From Misgurnus anguillicaudatus (taxonomy: Eukaryota; Chordata; Actinopteri; Cypriniformes; Cobitidae), in the NCBI RefSeq assembly GCF_027580225.2, contig NW_027395276.1, positions 5,028,501 through 5,092,500 of the forward strand: a stretch of DNA of 64,000 nucleotides, read 5' to 3'. Below the pieces are notes generated by a model. That model searched no databases. It saw only the letters and a program-made list of their open reading frames with translations, and was not told where the DNA came from. Shown one piece after another: positions 60,906 through 64,000 of the stretch. Position numbers and translations under genes: made by a program. Each line of letters opens with the position of its first letter. Position 1 is the first letter of the stretch.

Positions 60906-60984
60906 TGCACTGATGGCCCTGGAGGCTGACGTCCTTGATGGCCAGCAAGCCTCTCTGGCCCGAGGTCACCGCTTCAAAGACGAT
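60906..60984 (-). CDS. ptprm: ptprm exon: last part of the MAM domain
   Basis: 79-bp exon, the most upstream one in the window (residues 1-26 of the visible fragment plus one base). The minus strand has an acceptor ending CCACAG just above 60984 and a GTAAGA donor below 60906. It reads IVFEAVTSGQRGLLAIKD..., then VSLQGHQC, matching the final beta strands and last conserved cysteine of the MAM domain of PTPRM. The MAM domain of R2B receptor phosphatases drives homophilic trans-adhesion at the cell surface together with Ig and FN3 repeats (family knowledge). The exon ends in phase 1 and joins the 56719-56834 exon to give C-M-N-T-P-H-F. Earlier MAM exons are not in the window. It is short, but the conserved core and matching splice phases make it secure. 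Confidence 0.9.
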
Positions 60985-63900
60985 CTGTGGAGAAAAGAAG
61001 AAAGCTCATAACCACAGTGATAAATGGACACGCTCTCAAAGTGTCGCACACATCGACCACCGCAGGGGCCGAGGGGAAATTTTAAAGGCGGCACACCGCG
61101 AGCGCACGGCAACGCTCTGGAGATGGGAGAAACGTTGAGAAAAAAAACGTTCTTCATTACAGCTCATTAAAACCCCATTTATCTTCACATATTGGACTGG
61201 CAGGCTCCAAGGGTTCGCATGGTGAATCGGCTACTCGTCCAATGAAGCCGTTTATAGACGCGGTAAATCAGTGAGGCGCCCGGGCGGACTGAGCTCGACC
61301 TGTTTGCTTTAGACCAGGTTTATACGGCCAAACAATTCAACTGGACAGGCGGTCTCATAGGGGTCAGGGCTAAACAAAAATAGAGATGCTAATGTTTGAG
61401 TGCCCATTCCAAGCACGCAAACAAGCAGCTATTGAGTGAGGAAAGCAGAGAGCAAACACAAAATGTCTGAAGAGAAGAAGAGGTGGGGAAATATTTACTG
61501 ATAATTGCCATTATATGTTCAGATACCAGAAGTCTCATTATCATCTCCATTTTTCTCATTAAAGGATCATAGTGCACTATTCAAGGGAACATTTATTTTT
61601 AGCTTGGCCGTAGCTTACTATGAGGTCTTATTAAAAAATAAAATTTGAAGTTCTCTGAATGACTAATTCATTTTTTTAAACGTCTCATATTGTGATCCGC
61701 ATATATAATTTAGTTAGAGGAGTTTTTAGTGTAAAATAATTTAGATTATTGCTTATTTTAAGCACAAATTCATTTAAAATCTATATTTTTGGCCTTAAAA
61801 ACAAAAAAATGTCTTTGGTCATTTTGCTCATCAAGAAAATACATCTTGATTAAGAATTGTTAGATAGCTGTACTGAAAACAAGACAATACAAAGTAAGAA
61901 AGTCATTTTTTGCAGTGTACCCATTCATTATTAGGATTTGAGAAATTTCCCTTATTTTTAAATCCCAATGTTGACAGGTACGTTACCCGACAAGATAATC
62001 TTTACAGATGAACACAACTTTTATGAATTTTGAAGTCTAAAAGCATTTACTATAAATTAAAAGCTAACCTTAGGCTACAACATCAATGTCATCACCACAA
62101 AGCTTCCGACAGTGCTTTAAACTTAATTAAACACATTTAAAAACATCTTCCCTGATAAGGAAATACTCTGTGGATAAATGGTTGTCGGGAATTGTGCTTG
62201 TTGTGTTGTTTTTGAGATCTTCATTCATAATGACGTTTAAAGTCCCCGACAAAGTCTATAGCAACTTGTTAGCAAAAACGCTTATAAAAACACTTTATAG
62301 TTTTAGAAGGTCACAAGTGAAGCTATTACTGATGTGTATTATGTCGTAGAATAAAACATGAACATTTCATGGGATTATGTATACCCAAAATCTTTTTAGG
62401 GAGTTAAAAAACATATTGACTTTGGGACGATGAACCTAGAAGTGCTAAAATGCTAACTCGTTTCTGGGTTTTGCACACTGATGTATATAAATGACTGAAT
62501 TGCGCATAAAAAGTTTAACGTAACGGTGTGAGTTGAAGCCACCTGAAGAGTTCAAGCGGCCATCTTGGTATTCCCAACCGGCAGAGGACGTCATTGACTT
62601 ACATTCAAAATCATGATCTAAATTCACTCGGCTTACAGCGTATCAGTCACACAAGATTCATTTTTAGGATATGTGTACATAAAGTTATTTTTAATTCTGG
62701 TGGTAATGTTTATGTTTTAATCAGGCAGGATAAGAGATTTATAGAAAACATTAAGGTGAGTGTGTCTGCTGAATTCTATTGTAATGACACTGGTGTGTAA
62801 ATAAAGTTTTATGACATTAAGAGCGAACACGCTCAGTGTTATTTCTCTAAATAAGTTGTAAAGTAAAGAAAACTTATATTCTCTTTCTTTTTATAAGCAT
62901 AGTGGCATTGAACCTGAGTGTTGTTTTTATATTGCTGAATCAAATGCTACTTTAACAACACTTTAAATGGTTAGCTTAACTGTTTTAAAATACAAGCCAT
63001 AATCATTAACACATTTTACTGTACAGACAAAAACAATACTGTATAACATAATTACAAAACCAGCACATTATTGCATGCACATACGGTACTTAAAGCATGA
63101 TTATTTATTTAGATTTCACAATGAGCACTTTTGTCATTAATAATACATGTACTGCTAATCTTATATGTTATAAATAAGTAATAAAGATGAATGTATAGTA
63201 ACTCACTGTTTAAAAAGTTAAATGTACAACTAAATAATTATGTACATGCTTAGGACATTTGTGTTGTAATAATGCACAGGGAGATTTTAGATATAAAAAT
63301 GATATTATATTAATTTAATATAATGTTTGGGAATACCAATCACAATTGTGACGTCATGCGCAATCCAGTCATTTCTACAGATCAGTGGTTTTGCCTAAAA
63401 AATACATCATCCTTGCAGCATTATTAAAAAACAACACAGATAGTGAGGCGTGTCTTTGTGTTCCTCTCATAGACATGAATGATAACGCTCGTGTTTCTTG
63501 GGTTACAGGTGGAGTTCAGATAAGAGGACATTAGTTAGGCATAAAGACACCAAACTACATGAAAACTGAGTCACAAACAATGAAAAGTTTTGATAGTTGA
63601 CCTGACAGCTTCACGTATAGAGGAAACTTCACCCGTGTGGGTCTTTTAGTGAGAAAAAGAGTGAATCTTTACTATAATTACACACTAATGTCTAAAGCAG
63701 CAGGTTACAATACTGCACAATTACACTCAGCTATAATTATCTTGACATTGCTAATTAGACACAACCTCCAGACGTGATTTCTCTGTTCTTATCTTCCAGA
63801 GAAATCAGCAAAGAAATCATCATCATGCCAGTGAAATCTGATGAAAAACGCAGGTTATTTCTAAGCATAAGTCATATCCCATCATACTAATCGAGTAACG

Positions 63901-64000
63901 TTTGCAGATTTTCTAAATGCAAACAGAAGTTGTGAAGCCAACTGGAGAAGAGAAAGAGACTTTGATGGGTGAACACAGACGCCAATAACCAACACATGGT
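60985..64000. other. ptprm intron upstream of the MAM-end exon
   Basis: No further MAM exon is recognisable on the minus strand. 61190-61610 is non-repetitive with mixed GC (cgtttatagacgcggtaaat, gaggcgcccgggcggactga) and may be conserved non-coding DNA. 62400-62620 and 63330-63560 contain MITE-like words (gcggccatcttggtattccc; tgtgacgtcatgcgcaatcc). The rest is AT-rich with nothing identified. Confidence 0.5.

Overview
The window is a gene-poor, repeat-saturated stretch of a fish nuclear genome, most likely a cyprinid (carp/minnow/zebrafish relative). That call rests on a tyrosine-phosphatase receptor gene split by long introns, and on intron contents typical of cyprinid DNA: dense TTAA-flanked MITEs, hAT, Tc1/mariner and Harbinger-like elements, tRNA-derived SINEs with the common teleost tail, and long CA, GA, TA and CAGA microsatellites. 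I see no prokaryotic or viral features.

The only real protein gene I can support is ptprm (receptor-type protein tyrosine phosphatase mu), on the minus strand across the whole window. Nine consecutive coding exons run from 60984 down to 1918. All have canonical AG/GT junctions and compatible phases and join into one 555-codon open frame. They encode the end of the MAM domain, the Ig domain and four fibronectin type III repeats, that is, most of the adhesive ectodomain. The signal peptide and most of the MAM domain lie above 64000. The transmembrane segment and both phosphatase domains lie below position 1. Intron sizes are very uneven: 249 bp between the two exons around the FN3-3/FN3-4 junction, but 11.6, 17.7 and 18.1 kb elsewhere.

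Layout: 1-1917 intron; 1918-2194 FN3-4 exon; 2195-20285 intron with a triple-nested hAT insertion (9644-12190), fold-back hairpins (13.8-14.8 kb) and a 305-bp palindromic MITE (19661-19965); 20286-25341 five exons covering FN3-2 to FN3-4; 25342-43077 intron with a roughly 4.2-kb minisatellite (28390-32630), a 0.7-kb CAGA microsatellite and Tc1 derivatives; 43078-43371 FN3-1; 43372-54933 intron with a full-length but dead Tc1 element and a four-layer nested insertion (52188-54735); 54934-55108 and 56719-56834 Ig domain; 60906-60984 end of MAM; 60985-64000 upstream intron.

Long open frames between 28.6 and 32.7 kb (up to about 1,330 codons) are not genes. They arise because the 24/25-bp minisatellite unit carries no stop codon in any of the six frames. 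The most unusual items are this array, two fold-back hairpins with unrelated stems but the same loop sequence, a hairpin of pre-miRNA shape at 60267-60395, and several nested insertions whose order can be read from target-site duplications.
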